DNA of 64,000 nucleotides from Linyphia triangularis (Eukaryota; Arthropoda; Arachnida; Araneae; Linyphiidae): the NCBI GenBank assembly GCA_963978545.1, contig OZ021732.1:63650714-63714713 (forward strand), written 5' to 3'. Both the position numbers and the translations under genes were made by a program. The notes beneath the pieces are model-generated. The model saw nothing but the letters and a program-made list of their open reading frames with translations, searched no databases and was not told the origin of the DNA. This document shows, piece by piece, positions 50,101 through 58,129 of this stretch. How positions within the stretch are numbered: the stretch's first letter is position 1; every line of letters starts with the position of its first letter.

Positions 50101-53100
50101 ATGTAATTATTATACAGTATGAGAAATTTCATTGTATCTTTAAAATTATTGAATCATCCTTCCTGCATACTTTTTTGTTGAATTTTTGTGTATTCCTTCC
50201 ACAAGCTTTTTTAACGAAACTTGGGTATCGTACCTTCCGCTTGCTTTTTTAACAAATTTTTGGATTTCCTCCTTTTTGCTCTCTGATCACTCTTATCCCT
50301 GTTGTTGCAACATTTTATTATTTCCATTCTCAATTTTTCACCTCAAAGGTTATTGAAATTGTCAATTGCTTATTGGTCTTCGAAATTTGGCCTTGAAGGA
50401 GGAGAATAATGCAAAATTATCTTGTAACAGGTTAAAGGCATATAAATGGTAATCGAAATCGCCATTAATCTTTCAATAAGAGCCCCGCCTATTATCCTTC
50501 GAAGGTCCTGCAGCAAAATGATCTTTTGCTTATCAATGAACCTTCTTGGTGTTTAGTGAATATTATCACGCAGGCAACTTGAAGGTAGAGCGGCAAACCA
50601 AAGGCATCAATTTACGAGTGAGTCATAGGAATTGCGTTAAAAATCCGAAGCTATTCCATTTTTTTTTTTGGTGTTAAGAATACGCAGCCAAGGTAAGGGA
50701 CACCGAGAAGATATGCAGTCCCCTTTGGAGATTGCGCAGCAATCTCCTGGTTTGCGAAGCAATCCAAAGGAAATGCATCAGCAATCCCCGGGGGTTATCA
50801 AGCAGGAGGCGGAGCCCCCTAGTTATTTAAATTTAAAGTTGCTACACTAGGTTTTAAATTGTGTTTAATTAGAATCAACAATTTGCAAATGTAATGTAAT
50901 TATTTAAATGTGTAATTGTTTTTGGTTTTTTTATCACAGCTGTTTGATTTGTACTGATTTTTGGAAATTTCACTTTTTTGCTACGCCTGGGTGTAAAGTG
51001 TAGGTTTTTTGTTCGGGTACCCTGTCTGAAAATATTTGGCATTTATAAATAAAGAAATGTACCTCAATTTTATATAAATTCATTAAAACAAGTGTGCCTC
51101 TGAACATTTTCAAGTAAAGACTGTTCTCTATCTTTAATTTTTGGCATCTTGTACGTTTTTTCCAAGTCATAGGTTATTTTTCTTCGTTTAATATTTTCAG
51201 AGTGCTTATGCAAATAAATTAGCTGAAATTGTTGCTTTTCTTTGCAGATATAAAATTAAACAATTGAAAAAAATGTAGTACCAAAATTTAGGGAATTCCT
51301 ACGTATTAAAAAAACAAAAACATTTGGAATGTTGTGGGGCGCTTGATTACATGGGTTTTCTCAGACTGATAGAAATTGTTAAGTTATTTTTTGAAATTTT
51401 TAATTTTATTATTTTGTGTCTTAAAAATAATAGTGCTTACTATGTTTCATCAATATGTTTCTTATAGTTGTCTAATTTATATTTAATATTTCATTTGCAG
51501 ATAATTTTGTTCTTACTCATAAAAAATATTTGATTTATATTTTCTTTTAGATTTTCTAATGAAAACTTGTTTAAAGAAATTATTTAACTAAATTATTCAA
51601 CTATTGCTATATTGTCATAATCATGGGTGAAATTTTTCAGTATTTTTACTGATTTCCGTAACTTTTTTTTTCCATTTACGGGCAATTATGGAAGTGTCTT
51701 AGCTGGAATAAGTTCCTCTTCACTTCATGTTTTTCAACAGCTAACAAAGAAAACCAGCTCATAAAGGAATCTGCATACTTTTAGACCAAATCATCGATGA
51801 AATGTATACCTTACTACCGCATCTTTCTGTAATGTCATAGCTTCTATCGGCATTATTTACTTTAGCATGTGATCGCCATTTTACTGAGTGTTGTGGTGAT
51901 GCAATGACCGCTATCTCCTTGATTATGGCGGTGCTATCACCGAAAATCATGCTATGATGTTCATTTTAGTTGGGTGCATACAGGGTTCGTACGCCTCCTG
52001 AAATTTCCTTTTTTTTTATAAGGGCCCTTACAACTCTTGAAAATTGTATTTTTACTCCTGATATTTCTTTTTATCTACTTAAAAATTATCATCAAAGAGT
52101 AAAAAGATTAGTAAAACCTTAAAATGTTGCAGGGTTTCCCCCCATCTCTTAATAAAACATCTCTGAAATCCGAAATTCTTACTGTACTTCAGAGTCTATT
52201 GCTCATGCGCTTCATCACATCACTACAAGCCGCCAAGAAAAACATTCTGATAGTCCCAGAATGCACCATAATTCTCGACAACCAGGCGCAAAGAAGGAAA
52301 ACTATATTATAAACCATGTAATTTTTTTCCCGTTCCTGAATATACTCTACTTAACTCCTGAATTTTACTATTATAGATTGAGTGTGAACCCTGTGCATAA
52401 GTCTCTGACACTATTGAAAAGATTTGCACCTGTCAGTTTATCTGAAACGTGGATTTCAATTTTTTTTACTGACATTTCGATCATTCCTGAGATTGATACT
52501 AATCTTCATTGCAATTTTATTGGGTTACCTTGCAAGTCTGACAACCCATGGTCTGAACTTCGTACGTTCAGACTTCCCGAAACCACCAATGTAATGTAAT
52601 AATCCCTTTTCCTGCAGATTGCCAACCTCTATCGCCATTATTTATGTTGGTGTTTGGGGGGATTAGTTTTGCTGAGCGTTACACTGACATAAAAAGATAT
52701 CCATCTCTGTAGCTATTGCTATCGCCGAAATTTATGTGGATTTTAATAGACAATTTTGTAGTGTACCTCTATTAGAGATTTTCAATGATATATTGAGCAC
52801 TAATGCGAATATTAACGTTTGTGTGTTGTTCATTTTTGCTAATTGTTGCTTTAATGTAATTAACAAGATTTGCCCCAATATGGTGGCCGATATTTATGTT
52901 GGTGTAATGGTAATTTTCTATAGATTTAAGCCATTTTAATAGCAGTATTCCCGATATTTGCGACACTGTTTTGGTGTCGTTTGCCTAGGCTTCCGCTGAT
53001 GTAATAGCCGCTATGTCAGTGATTAGTGTCTATTTGAGGATCTGTTTCCCCTTTTGTTTTAAATCAATGCAGAATAACTAGAATTTTAATTTAATTTTGT

Positions 53101-54348
53101 GCAAGAAATTGCTCCCAATGCACCATTTTTACTGTTTTTCCTTATTTAAAATTTAAATTGTTTATTTTAGCTTGAAAAAATTATTTACAAATTTGTTTAC
53201 TATCTTTTTTTTCTCATCCTCAAGAAAGAGCATTCCAAAAAATACTCCCTTTTAAAAGCAACAGCCGAATTCTTGTATGATGATTAGCTATTTCTTAATT
53301 TTTTATTTTATTTTTATTTCTAAAATTAGCTCGGCACACAACTGGGTGAAAGTACACTTTGAAAAATATAGTGGTAATTAATTGGTTGTAGGGTCCTTGA
53401 AATCAACTCCATCCCTAAAAAAAATTCCGTAGCATTTTTCCCCTAACTTTCACCCATGGGCATAACTTATTTTTAAAACTCTTTACTGTGAATATTTACT
53501 TAGGTGTATACATTCTTTATGATTTTTATACATTTTTTATTGCAGGTACGGGAACGAAATGACCAAATTACTTAACCAGGCTGTAATTCTTAGACCCAAA
53601 GTTGAAGAAGTACACCACCCAGCTGAAGAGGTAGTGGAATGGAGAGAAATTCTTCACAAGGTGAGTTAAAGTAGAAAACTGAATTGAAAAAATGTGCGCT
53701 ACAGTCTAGAGATTAACTTCCTATTAAGACCCAAATGAAATTTTAAGTGGTTAAAAAAAATCTTTTTAAACATGAATTTCACCAATTGTCTTAATGTCAA
53801 TCAACATTTTTAGTCTTTTTTAAAGTCTTTCAGGGTAATGTACTTTACACAACTATTTTACTTAAGTTTAAACTGTTGTAGCCATAATAGACAAAATATT
53901 TCAACGTATTCTGTAATTTAAAATGTTGTGAAACACATGATATAAAACTGTCTAAGCGCATTATTAAGCAAAAAGCCAATCAGAGAAAATCCGTCTTTTA
54001 ATTTAAAATAATGAGCTGTTGCCAGAAATTTTTCACAGAAAAATATTTGCATCTCTTAATACTTTTACAAAACCATTCTAAAAATGTGTAAACATGCTCT
54101 GTAACACCAAATGACTTTAATACTTTGCTTCATCAATATTCATTGTTTCGAAGAATTTTTAATAGATTTTATTTGGAACTCGTTTTCCTGTGCAATATAT
54201 ATATATATAAAAATATATATATAAATTATCTTTCTATTTTTAGGTTCCTGGTGAGGAGTTCATTGAAGGATATAATCCTATGGCTGGAGATAATGTGTGG
54301 TTTAAAACATCTTTTACATATGGCTCTAAATTACTCAGAATATGGTAG
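12132..54348 (+). CDS. NDUFA10: NDUFA10 (ND-42), complex I 42 kDa accessory subunit; eight exons
   Basis: Join: 12132-12657, 20208-20294, 21083-21204, 23966-24054, 41836-41890, 44269-44378, 53546-53660, 54244-54348. This gives 1,209 bases and 402 residues with every intron GT-AG and all phases matching. The protein is an accessory subunit of mitochondrial NADH:ubiquinone oxidoreductase and belongs to the deoxynucleoside-kinase fold family. It has a basic N-terminus suited to mitochondrial import and a P-loop GNIGAGKG at residues 83-90. As in other NDUFA10 proteins, the usual Ser/Thr after Lys is Gly. The kinase-family ERS motif follows (ERSVYSD, 182-188), then HLVIYLDIS and a C-terminal [12 protein letters not shown]. 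Drosophila ND-42 has a similar length. It is the only clear host gene here; introns make up 97% of its span and are filled with mobile elements. Confidence 0.93.
12658..13629. other. Intron 1, first part; nothing recognised
   Basis: AT-rich intron sequence without a recognisable element or coding frame. Confidence 0.4.
13630..14610. repeat. Interspersed repeat with GGTTTAAAC-containing ends
   Basis: Positions 13690-13920 match 63180-63400 in inverted orientation over more than 200 bases by eye, with shared blocks such as TATTTATAAATAAAATTTG and ATGTGGACATTCAAAT. The stretch near 14562 (AATACAATTTTAAATTATTC) recurs at 18387, next to another GGTTTAAACC. Possibly a MITE-like element whose exact ends are unclear. 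Confidence 0.5.
15076..17730 (-). pseudogene. Transposase-like protein with [12 protein letters not shown] motif, broken
   Basis: Three minus-strand pieces belong together. 17730-17512 has a Cys-rich start. 17557-16877 carries the core: LQMDFAENY, then [14 protein letters not shown], then [16 protein letters not shown]. 15375-15076 is the C-terminus ([14 protein letters not shown], then [13 protein letters not shown] and [10 protein letters not shown]). Comparable proteins occur as unannotated repeats in many animal genomes. The Asp residues in DFAENY and FSDG and the distal VDG are candidates for a DDE-type centre (inference). A frameshift lies near 17535-17560, and a 1.33 kb element at 15463-16793 separates core and C-terminus. 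I cannot name the superfamily. Confidence 0.6.
15463..16793. mobile_element. CAGAG-ended TIR element inserted in the transposase pseudogene
   Basis: Ends are CAGAGTTCATCCTAG and its inverse CTAGGATGAACTCTG. They are flanked by a direct TTAAGAG at 15456-15462 and 16794-16800, a 7-bp target duplication. Subterminal AGGGCAG...GGGTGC repeats lie near 15488 and 16690-16760. It is 1,331 bases without a recognisable gene. hAT-like by its ends, although hAT normally duplicates 8 bp. Confidence 0.75.
18031..20207. other. Intron 1, last part; fragments of repeats only
   Basis: No gene. 18385-18430 repeats a piece of the 13630-14610 repeat. 18770-18960 carries a faded copy of the periodic repeat of 51700-53050. 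19210-19270 has two tandem copies of a CTAAAATTTTGGGAATTATC-like unit. Ends at the exon 2 acceptor. Confidence 0.4.
20208..20294 (+). CDS. NDUFA10: NDUFA10 exon 2
   Basis: Acceptor CCAAAG, donor GTAAGT. Codes for [15 protein letters not shown] and on to SKR; carries the ERS motif. Enters and leaves in phase 1. Confidence 0.93.
20295..21082. other. Intron 2; nothing recognised
   Basis: 788 bases of AT-rich intron; no element identified. Confidence 0.4.
21083..21204 (+). CDS. NDUFA10: NDUFA10 exon 3
   Basis: Acceptor TTTGCAG, donor GTAAGT. Codes for VKDLYYDIQ through [14 protein letters not shown] to KEKND, matching the strand-and-helix region of the kinase fold. Confidence 0.92.
21371..21632. 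mobile_element. piggyBac-type MITE
   Basis: Flanked on both sides by TTAA (21367-21370 and 21633-21636). The left end is CCCACTGATGGTCCAGG and the inverted right end TCCACTAGCGGTCAAGC. TTAA duplication and a CC(C/A) start fit piggyBac. It is 262 bases, non-coding, in intron 3. Confidence 0.6.
21633..23965. other. Intron 3 remainder; faded repeats
   Basis: No gene. 22340-22450 carries AAGTCGGAAAATT repeats like those in the CAGGG-ended elements. 22780-22900 is a faded piece of the ATCGCC...ATTTACG periodic repeat. 23480-23540 resembles another CAGGG-type element end (GGTAACCCTG). Confidence 0.35.
23966..24054 (+). CDS. NDUFA10: NDUFA10 exon 4
   Basis: Acceptor TATTTCAG, donor GTAAGT. Codes for [19 protein letters not shown] and on to LKEA plus two bases. 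Confidence 0.92.
24579..25413 (+). mobile_element. Helitron-like element with internal minisatellite, copy A
   Basis: Starts TCTATAATAATAAAACAAG and runs through a TGTC-rich stretch. It then holds about five degenerate units of 130-147 bases (AAATTTTCAACA...GTAGTTTTGGCCTTCTAATTGGAC type) and ends GCGAAGCACAAATATTTAGCTAG before T. The 3' CTAG with an imperfect hairpin fits Helitron/Helentron ends. No protein coding. Confidence 0.68.
25414..26090. other. Remnant of the outer hAT element; no gene
   Basis: AT-rich sequence between the inner insertions, including an A-tract at about 25835-25852. Nothing else recognised. Confidence 0.4.
26091..26363. mobile_element. hAT MITE, 273 bases
   Basis: Ends CAGGCGCGTAGCCAGG and inverted CAGGGGCGTAGCCAAAA, with a perfect 8-bp duplication CTTTATAC at 26083-26090 and 26364-26371. 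Non-coding. Confidence 0.85.
27090..27942. repeat. Minisatellite inside Helitron-like copy B
   Basis: Degenerate tandem units of roughly 115-145 bases, each with CTACTTATGTTGAAAATTTC, CAGAGCTGTAGCCC, CGTTTTGTAAAAT, an AATTAATTAA run and TTAAAATTCTGTTTTTCAAA. Two adjacent units (about 27630-27919) are almost the same, a sign of recent local duplication. The array resumes at 30587-30915 and 32529-32640 beyond the insertions. Confidence 0.75.
28335..29916 (-). pseudogene. Transposase of the 27951-30578 element, broken
   Basis: Three minus-strand pieces in order: 29916-29728 (N-terminus, [12 protein letters not shown]), 29337-28888 ([19 protein letters not shown], then [16 protein letters not shown]) and 28787-28335 ([16 protein letters not shown]). 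Stops and frameshifts separate them. Proteins with these motifs are common as uncharacterised repeats in arthropods. The RW motif and hAT-type element ends point to a divergent hAT transposase; that assignment is inferred mainly from the DNA ends. Confidence 0.6.
30078..30097. repeat. Poly(C) tract
   Basis: About 17 C residues in a row inside the hAT element, likely length-variable. Confidence 0.7.
31351..31547. mobile_element. piggyBac-type MITE inside the Helitron
   Basis: Near-perfect inverted ends CCCTTTGCACTCGAGGCC and GGCCTCGAGTGTAAAGGG, flanked by TTAA on both sides (31347-31350, 31548-31551). 197 bases. Confidence 0.85.
31735..32211 (-). pseudogene. Helitron-type N-terminal protein fragment
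   Basis: A 158-residue frame. Starts [19 protein letters not shown], with Arg-rich helices holding repeated [21 protein letters not shown] units, then a [13 protein letters not shown] zinc-binding segment. This is the usual N-terminal region of Helitron-encoded helicase proteins in arthropods. The Rep and helicase domains are missing, so only the beginning of the gene was kept. Confidence 0.65.
32677..32754. repeat. (TA)n microsatellite
   Basis: About 39 TA units at the 5' border of Helitron-like copy B. Confidence 0.9.
32755..34384. other. Part of the outer hAT nest without a recognised gene
   Basis: AT-rich. Homopolymer A tracts near 33480 and 33760. The frames here do not resemble known proteins. 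Confidence 0.35.
34385..35060. repeat. Tandem repeat with about 200-base period
   Basis: GTGTTTTCAATTTGAAAGTA occurs at about 34519 and 34719, and a diverged third form near 34931. CTCAATTTTTCC with GGAAATAAACTGTTT-like context also repeats at the same spacing. About three and a third diverged units. Confidence 0.7.
35569..37103 (-). mobile_element. Tc1-type transposon
   Basis: TIR CACTGGTATGCAAAACTTAA and inverted CACTGGTGTGCAAAACTTAA, flanked by TA (35567-35568 and 37104-37105). It is 1,535 bases with a decayed Tc1 transposase on the minus strand, inserted in the hAT nest. Confidence 0.9.
35826..36832 (-). pseudogene. Tc1 transposase, frameshifted
   Basis: Starts [17 protein letters not shown] at 36832. 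The paired helix-turn-helix region is split by frameshifts (first near 36765, after GKLEEGHTV). The catalytic part is at 36250-35915 with FMDDNARPH and [16 protein letters not shown], the second and third acidic positions of the DD(E/D) triad. A TAG stands where Trp is expected after LIEE (near 35915), and recognisable sequence continues behind it to about 35826. Inactive. Confidence 0.85.
37285..38070. other. Intron 4, between insertions; faded CTTGAA-type repeats
   Basis: 37350-37420 and 37660-37760 contain degenerate GGTCCTTAAAGTCC-like runs related to the ends of the next element, probably an older copy of that family. No gene. Confidence 0.4.
38071..40244. mobile_element. CAGGG-ended TIR element, 2.2 kb
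   Basis: Ends CAGGGTTCCCACGGTCC and inverted CAGGGTTCCCACTCTT, with GTCCTTGAAAGTCCTTGAA runs just inside both ends. A 5-bp direct repeat ACTTA flanks it (38066-38070, 40245-40249). Several minus-strand frames between 39296 and 40033 may be remnants of a transposase, but I do not recognise them. Confidence 0.72.
40250..41835. other. Intron 4, last part
   Basis: No gene. A long T tract at about 40792-40822, and degenerate element ends near 40905-40955 and 41045-41105. Ends at the exon 5 acceptor. Confidence 0.4.
41836..41890 (+). CDS. NDUFA10: NDUFA10 exon 5
   Basis: Only 55 bases. Acceptor CTCTTTAG, donor GTAAGT. Codes for [18 protein letters not shown]. It sits behind the 17.8 kb intron 4 and would be easy to miss in automated annotation. 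Confidence 0.9.
41891..44268. other. Intron 5; nothing recognised
   Basis: About 2.4 kb of AT-rich intron. The open frames at 42398-42706, 43112-43408 and 43637-43855 show no recognisable motif and look like chance. Confidence 0.4.
44269..44378 (+). CDS. NDUFA10: NDUFA10 exon 6
   Basis: Acceptor CTCCACAG, donor GTAAGT. Codes for [13 protein letters not shown] through [14 protein letters not shown] is shared with vertebrate NDUFA10. Confidence 0.92.
44379..44913. other. Intron 6, first part; nothing recognised
   Basis: AT-rich, with an (ATT)n-like run near 44845-44885. Confidence 0.4.
44914..45303. mobile_element. CAGGG-ended MITE, decayed
   Basis: Left end CAGGGTTCATACGCC, inverted right end CAAGGTTCATACTC. 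No exact target duplication remains. Its right part closely resembles 63050-63160. 390 bases. Confidence 0.55.
45747..47711. mobile_element. CAGGG-ended element with 6-bp target duplication
   Basis: Ends CAGGGCTGCCACAGACG and inverted CAGGGCTGCCACTGACTG, with exact 6-bp repeats AAATTG at 45741-45746 and 47712-47717. Subterminal arrays of a CGACTATTTT/GGCTACTATTTT unit lie inside both ends. 1,965 bases including a (TA)n run. Confidence 0.85.
47045..47097. repeat. (TA)n microsatellite
   Basis: About 26 TA units inside the element at 45747-47711. Confidence 0.9.
47718..49622. other. Intron 6, middle part; no gene
   Basis: A short GC-richer stretch at 48770-48890 holds TGACGTCA followed by a TATA-like AATAAAAG, a promoter-like pair that could come from an old retroelement. 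Nothing firmer seen. Confidence 0.35.
49623..50822 (+). mobile_element. Helitron, 3' end clear, 5' end tentative
   Basis: Ends GGAGGCGGAGCCCCCTAG before T, with the GC-rich hairpin typical of Helitron 3' ends and very like the copy at 8089-8860. A plausible start is TCTCTATATTTTATG after A at 49622. Without the MITE at 49882-50301 it would be about 770 bases, close to the 772 of the other copy. Confidence 0.5.
49882..50301. mobile_element. CAGGG-ended MITE with 6-bp target duplication
   Basis: Ends CAGGGATGAGAGTTTTCC and inverted CAGGGATAAGAGTGATC, with exact TTGTTG at 49876-49881 and 50302-50307. 420 bases, with TTTCCTCCTTTT blocks inside both ends. Confidence 0.82.
50823..51600. other. Intron 6; nothing recognised
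   Basis: AT-rich intron, no element identified. Confidence 0.4.
51700..53170 (+). repeat. Dispersed repeat with periodic ATCGCCG...ATTTACG motif, copy 1
   Basis: Contains recurring phrases TATCGCCGAAATTTA, TGGTGTGATGGTCATTTT, GCTGAGCGTTACGCTGATG in variable order. It also has a longer shared block TTTCGATCATTCCTGAGAT...ACAATTTTATTGGG. It ends with ATGCAGAATAACTAGAATTT. The same blocks occur at 58130-59800. Interrupted by the MITE 51982-52393. No coding potential seen. Confidence 0.65.
51982..52393. mobile_element. CAGGG-ended MITE with 6-bp target duplication
   Basis: Ends CAGGGTTCGTACGCC and inverted CAGGGTTCACACTCAATC, with exact TGCATA at 51976-51981 and 52394-52399. 412 bases. Confidence 0.85.
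53546..53660 (+). CDS. NDUFA10: NDUFA10 exon 7
   Basis: Acceptor TATTGCAG, donor GTGAGT. Codes for [17 protein letters not shown] through WREILHK. Confidence 0.92.
53661..54243. other. Intron 7; nothing recognised
   Basis: 583 bases, AT-rich, with a short TA run near 54200. Confidence 0.4.
54244..54348 (+). CDS. NDUFA10: NDUFA10 exon 8 and stop
   Basis: Acceptor TATTTTTAG. Codes for [19 protein letters not shown] to the end, TAG at 54346-54348. GYN...GD..W is the conserved C-terminal NDUFA10 pattern. Confidence 0.92.
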   Translation, partial: VPGEEFIEGYNPMAGDNVWFKTSFTYGSKLLRIW

Positions 54349-54469
54349 AGTATGAATGGTATATTAGTGAGCAAGCATTTGCATTAATTTACTTTCCTTG
54401 TTAAATAGTATTTACACTGCATAAGGTTGAAAAAACTTCCTCAAATACTTATGTAAATTATAAAGGAAA

Positions 54470-54475
54470 ATTAAA
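54470..54475 (+). terminator. Possible poly(A) signal of NDUFA10
   Basis: ATTAAA, the commonest variant signal, 122 bases past the stop and just before the Tc1/mariner insertion at 54515. Confidence 0.35.
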
Positions 54476-55056
54476 GAAACTTGATTTGGTATTTTCTGTT
54501 TTGTTTTATAAGTACAACCCCTGGCAAAAAGTATCCAATCACCGAAAGCAGTGCCCACGATATATTAATATCAGTGTTCATTTTTCCACAATTTCAATAT
54601 TTTTTTCAAACCTTTGAGGTTTTTTTGTGAATTATGACTAATTTAGTCAAAGAATATTAAATAATAACATAAATTACAATTACCGTTAACAATTTACGCG
54701 AGAAAATACATTAAATCGTGAAGGAAAAAAGTTTCCGAATCATCACTTTGTAGAGAAAAAAGTATTTGATCGCAAACAAAAGCAACACATTTTTAGTGAT
54801 ATATGCATTTTTTTTTATTTTTTTTTTACTCAGTGCCTGTGTTCAAGATCTAAGAAGACAGTATAAACAGTCAAATCATGGTTTGAAAGTTAAAAACTAG
54901 TTTCGCATCAGTGGTAGGGCTCAAAAGAAAGAGTTACCTAAAGATCTAAAACTTCTTATTGTTAAATGCTTAAAAAGCAGAATTTTTCAAAGAAAGGTTT
55001 CTCAGACCTTTTCATGTGCTCAAAGTACTGTTTTCGAAATTTAGAAAAAATATCGC

Positions 55057-57127
55057 TTGAGTAATGATGTAAAAAGTCTTCCTCAAAGCGGTCGCCCATG
55101 TGCAACATCAAGCAGGCAAGACAGGAAATTGGTTAATCTTGCCAAATCTATGCAAAGTTGTATGTCCAAACAAATTAATGCTGAGTGGTCAAGATATTGT
55201 GTAAAGGTATGTGCACGTACAGTGCGAAATCTTTTAAATGACAAAGGATGTCACTTCTGCAAAACAAAACCATATATGACTGAAAAACATAAAAAAAAGT
55301 CGTTTTCAATGGTGCAAGAAATATAAAAGCTGGTCACTTGATGTATTTTTAGTGATGAATCTCGTATTTGCCTAGGAACTGGGGATGGCACTGGAATCTT
55401 TGTGCGGAGGAGAGCTGATGAAAAGTTCAAAGAAGATTACTGCAAAACTAAATATCAGCATTAATTTATGGTGTGGATTTGCATGACATCTCAAGGAATG
55501 GGTAAATTGTGTATAGTAATGTGAACAATTAATTAGGAAGAGCATATTGACATTTTAGAGCATTATTTGATTTCTAGCACCGATGAAGAGTTTGGTGACT
55601 CCTCCAATTTCATTTTTCAAGATAACGCACCCGCTCATCGAAGTAAACGAGTCAAGAATTTTTTTAATCGAAATGGGAATTCTCCAACAAAGACTGAATT
55701 GGCCTGCAAATAGTTCGGATCTCAATCCCATACCTGCCAACTAGTACGAATTATCCTTACAATGTACGGATTTTTACTATTTTGTACGGTTGTACGAACA
55801 GCTAAAAAAATCGTACGGATTTCACTGTACTTTTTGTTTTTTCCTTAAAACCGAATTTTTTAATATTTTTCCAAGTCACCAACGAAACCAAAACGGTTTT
55901 CCAAAGCTGCCGCGTCAGTCAAAATTTTCACACTCCAAGGTTGCGCGTATGTACAGTAATAAAGCGCGTTGGCGGGGGTGCATGTTTTCATCTGTATTAC
56001 CGGCGGGATTCGGCAAACCAAACCACTGTTTTGGACTTAACAGGTTAATAAAGAAGCAGAATATCGAAAGTGCTTTTTTTTATTTTTCCTTCTTTTGGAC
56101 CGTACTCCAACGTTGCGCATAAATAATAACACTAAATCGCGACGCCTGGATGCATTGTTTTCATTTGTGTTGGCGGCACCGAACGACTGTTTCGTTATCT
56201 CGGACTTAATTACTGATTAAAGCACTTTCGGTTTTCAGCTTCTTTGTTCGTCTTAATTATTTATTTTAAAATATCCAAGTTAAACAATCCTGGTATAAGA
56301 CTCCAAAAAATATCAAGTTTTTTTGGAATCTTATACCAAGTATTTTACTTCAAATCATCATAACTTCAGGCAAAGGAACAAATTTTGCATTTTGCTCTAT
56401 CTATGCATCTGATATTAAGATTTCTCATGGAGGATTTACTGATGTCAAAGTTCATATTAATTCTAAAAAATGCACTGACAACATCAAATGTAATAATAAG
56501 AATTCGAGGCATTCATAATTGATATTTGTGCGTGTGATTAAACACTTTGAATACCACCAACTCCTTGTATGTTTCACTGTAGTTTTTGTGTCATAAAGCA
56601 TGTTATTTGGGTGTAATGTAGATTAAATCATAAACCTCATCAGAGATTTTATCGTAAAGTTTAATTTTGATTTATTTTTAAATCCAGGTTAGTATTTTAT
56701 TATATAATTTCTATTTTGCGCTAAAATGTAACAATTTGTTATATTTGGGAGCAATTTAATGTTGTGCACTTTTTCTTCTTTTTTTTTGCATTTGCTAGTG
56801 AATTACTGTTATTTCTATATTACATTCATAAATATTGTCGCTATTTCACTTTCCATCAGTCAAAGTAATGCAAATATTTGTTCCATAAAAATTGTACTAA
56901 TTTGAAAATGCCAATGTTGGCAGGTATGCAATCCAATCGAAAATGTTTGGAATGTTTTGAAAAGAAACATTGATAAGAAAAGACCTACCAATATGGAAGA
57001 ACTATGCCTAGCCATCAAAGAATACTGGGATGAAATTCCATCAAATTTATGTCACAGGTTGGTCGAATCCATACCTCGATGCTTAAATGCAGTAATCAAG
57101 GCAAAAGGAGGACCAACAAAATATTAA
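55057..57127 (+). pseudogene. Tc1-type transposase, split by an insertion
   Basis: The DNA-binding part is at 55057-55326 (LPQSGRPCATSSRQDRKLV, then ARTVRNLLNDKG). Later pieces are SDESRICLG near 55360 and FQDNAPAHRSKRV near 55620. SDLNP follows near 55720, and the reading resumes after the inserted element with IENVWNVLKRNI near 56937, ending KAKGGPTKY and TAA near 57125. Several stops and frameshifts occur besides the insertion. Inactive. Confidence 0.85.
55729..56928. mobile_element. CATACCTGCC-ended element with 6-bp target duplication
   Basis: Ends CATACCTGCCAACTAG and inverted CATACCTGCCAACATT, with exact CAATCC at 55723-55728 and 56929-56934. 1,200 bases. Subterminal TACGGATTTTTAC/TCGTACGGATTTCAC repeats. 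The frame at 55790-56122 has no recognised motif. Confidence 0.87.
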
Positions 57128-57380
57128 ACTGAGTTGATCGAATACTTTTTTCTCACTAATATGATGATCGGAAACTTTTTTCTTTGAAGACTATTTAATT
57201 TTCTCTTTGCATTGTTAAAGTTAACTGCAATTTCTGGTATTATTATTGATTATATCACAAAATGAGCTAAATTTTGTAATAAAATACTTTAATTTGAAAA
57301 ATATATTGAAAATAACATTTTATATTAACGTATTGTGGTCACTGCTTTCGGTGATCGGATACTTTTTGCCAGGGGTTGTA

Positions 57381-58129
57381 TTACACAAATAGTCGCATCC
57401 AATTTAAGTTGCTTATTACAGCTAAATACAAAAACATCACCAATCGACATATACAAGATTCCTTATACTGTATATATTTTATATGATGCAAATGAAAAAT
57501 AATGTTCCAATTTTTTTTAAGATTTCAAATCTCAAGGCATTTGTAATAGCATTTATACAAACGTTAATAAATGACTAGAAGATTATCTTTTCCTTTGATA
57601 CCTCATAAGATAAGAGATGTCCTGAAAAAATAAAATAGTTTAACTATATGCTTTAACATACAATTAAAAGAACATCAAATTGCACAGGATCAAGATTTCT
57701 GCATGTATTTATTAAAAACATTTACTTACTATTCCAAGTGCTAAAAAGAACAGGTAAAAAAAGTTAAGAAGTCGGAGCACAATTAACACGAAAGATAAAA
57801 TGCTTACTTAGGGTGTCTACAGGTCGAGAATATCGGGAAAAGCCAGGAAATATGGCATTTCAAGAAAAATCAGGGATTTTGTCAAAAAGTTTAAAGAATC
57901 GGGGAATTTTCCGAAATTAAAATGAAACTTTTAATTTTGACAATTGAAGATACACTGCTAGTAAAAATTCTAAAAACAATTTGTAAAAAAATTAGAAAAA
58001 GTTTTAAAAACGAAACATGGCAAAAATTCGAACAGCAAGACCGACCTCGTAACATCTCGCATTAAAATGTCCTGACAAGTCTTGTACCTGCATACATGTA
58101 GTCTTCTTCAAATCACCGATGGAATTACT
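57381..58129. other. Intergenic; CAGGG/TAGGG-type element end near 57809
   Basis: TAGGGTGTCTACAGGTCG at 57809 and its inverse (CAGTAGACACCCTG) ending at 63904 could bound one 6.1 kb element, but the flanks agree only partly (TTACT versus TTACC). No gene. Confidence 0.35.

Larger units (their letters stand above)
54515..57378 (+). mobile_element. Tc1/mariner element downstream of NDUFA10, interrupted
   Basis: Inverted ends share CAACCCCTGGCAAAAAGTAT and continue with few mismatches for about 50 bases (GATCACCGAAAGCAGTG). TA flanks at 54513-54514 and 57379-57380. Without the insertion at 55729-56928 it is about 1.66 kb. It carries a broken transposase on the plus strand and lies 166 bases past the NDUFA10 stop. 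Confidence 0.9.
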
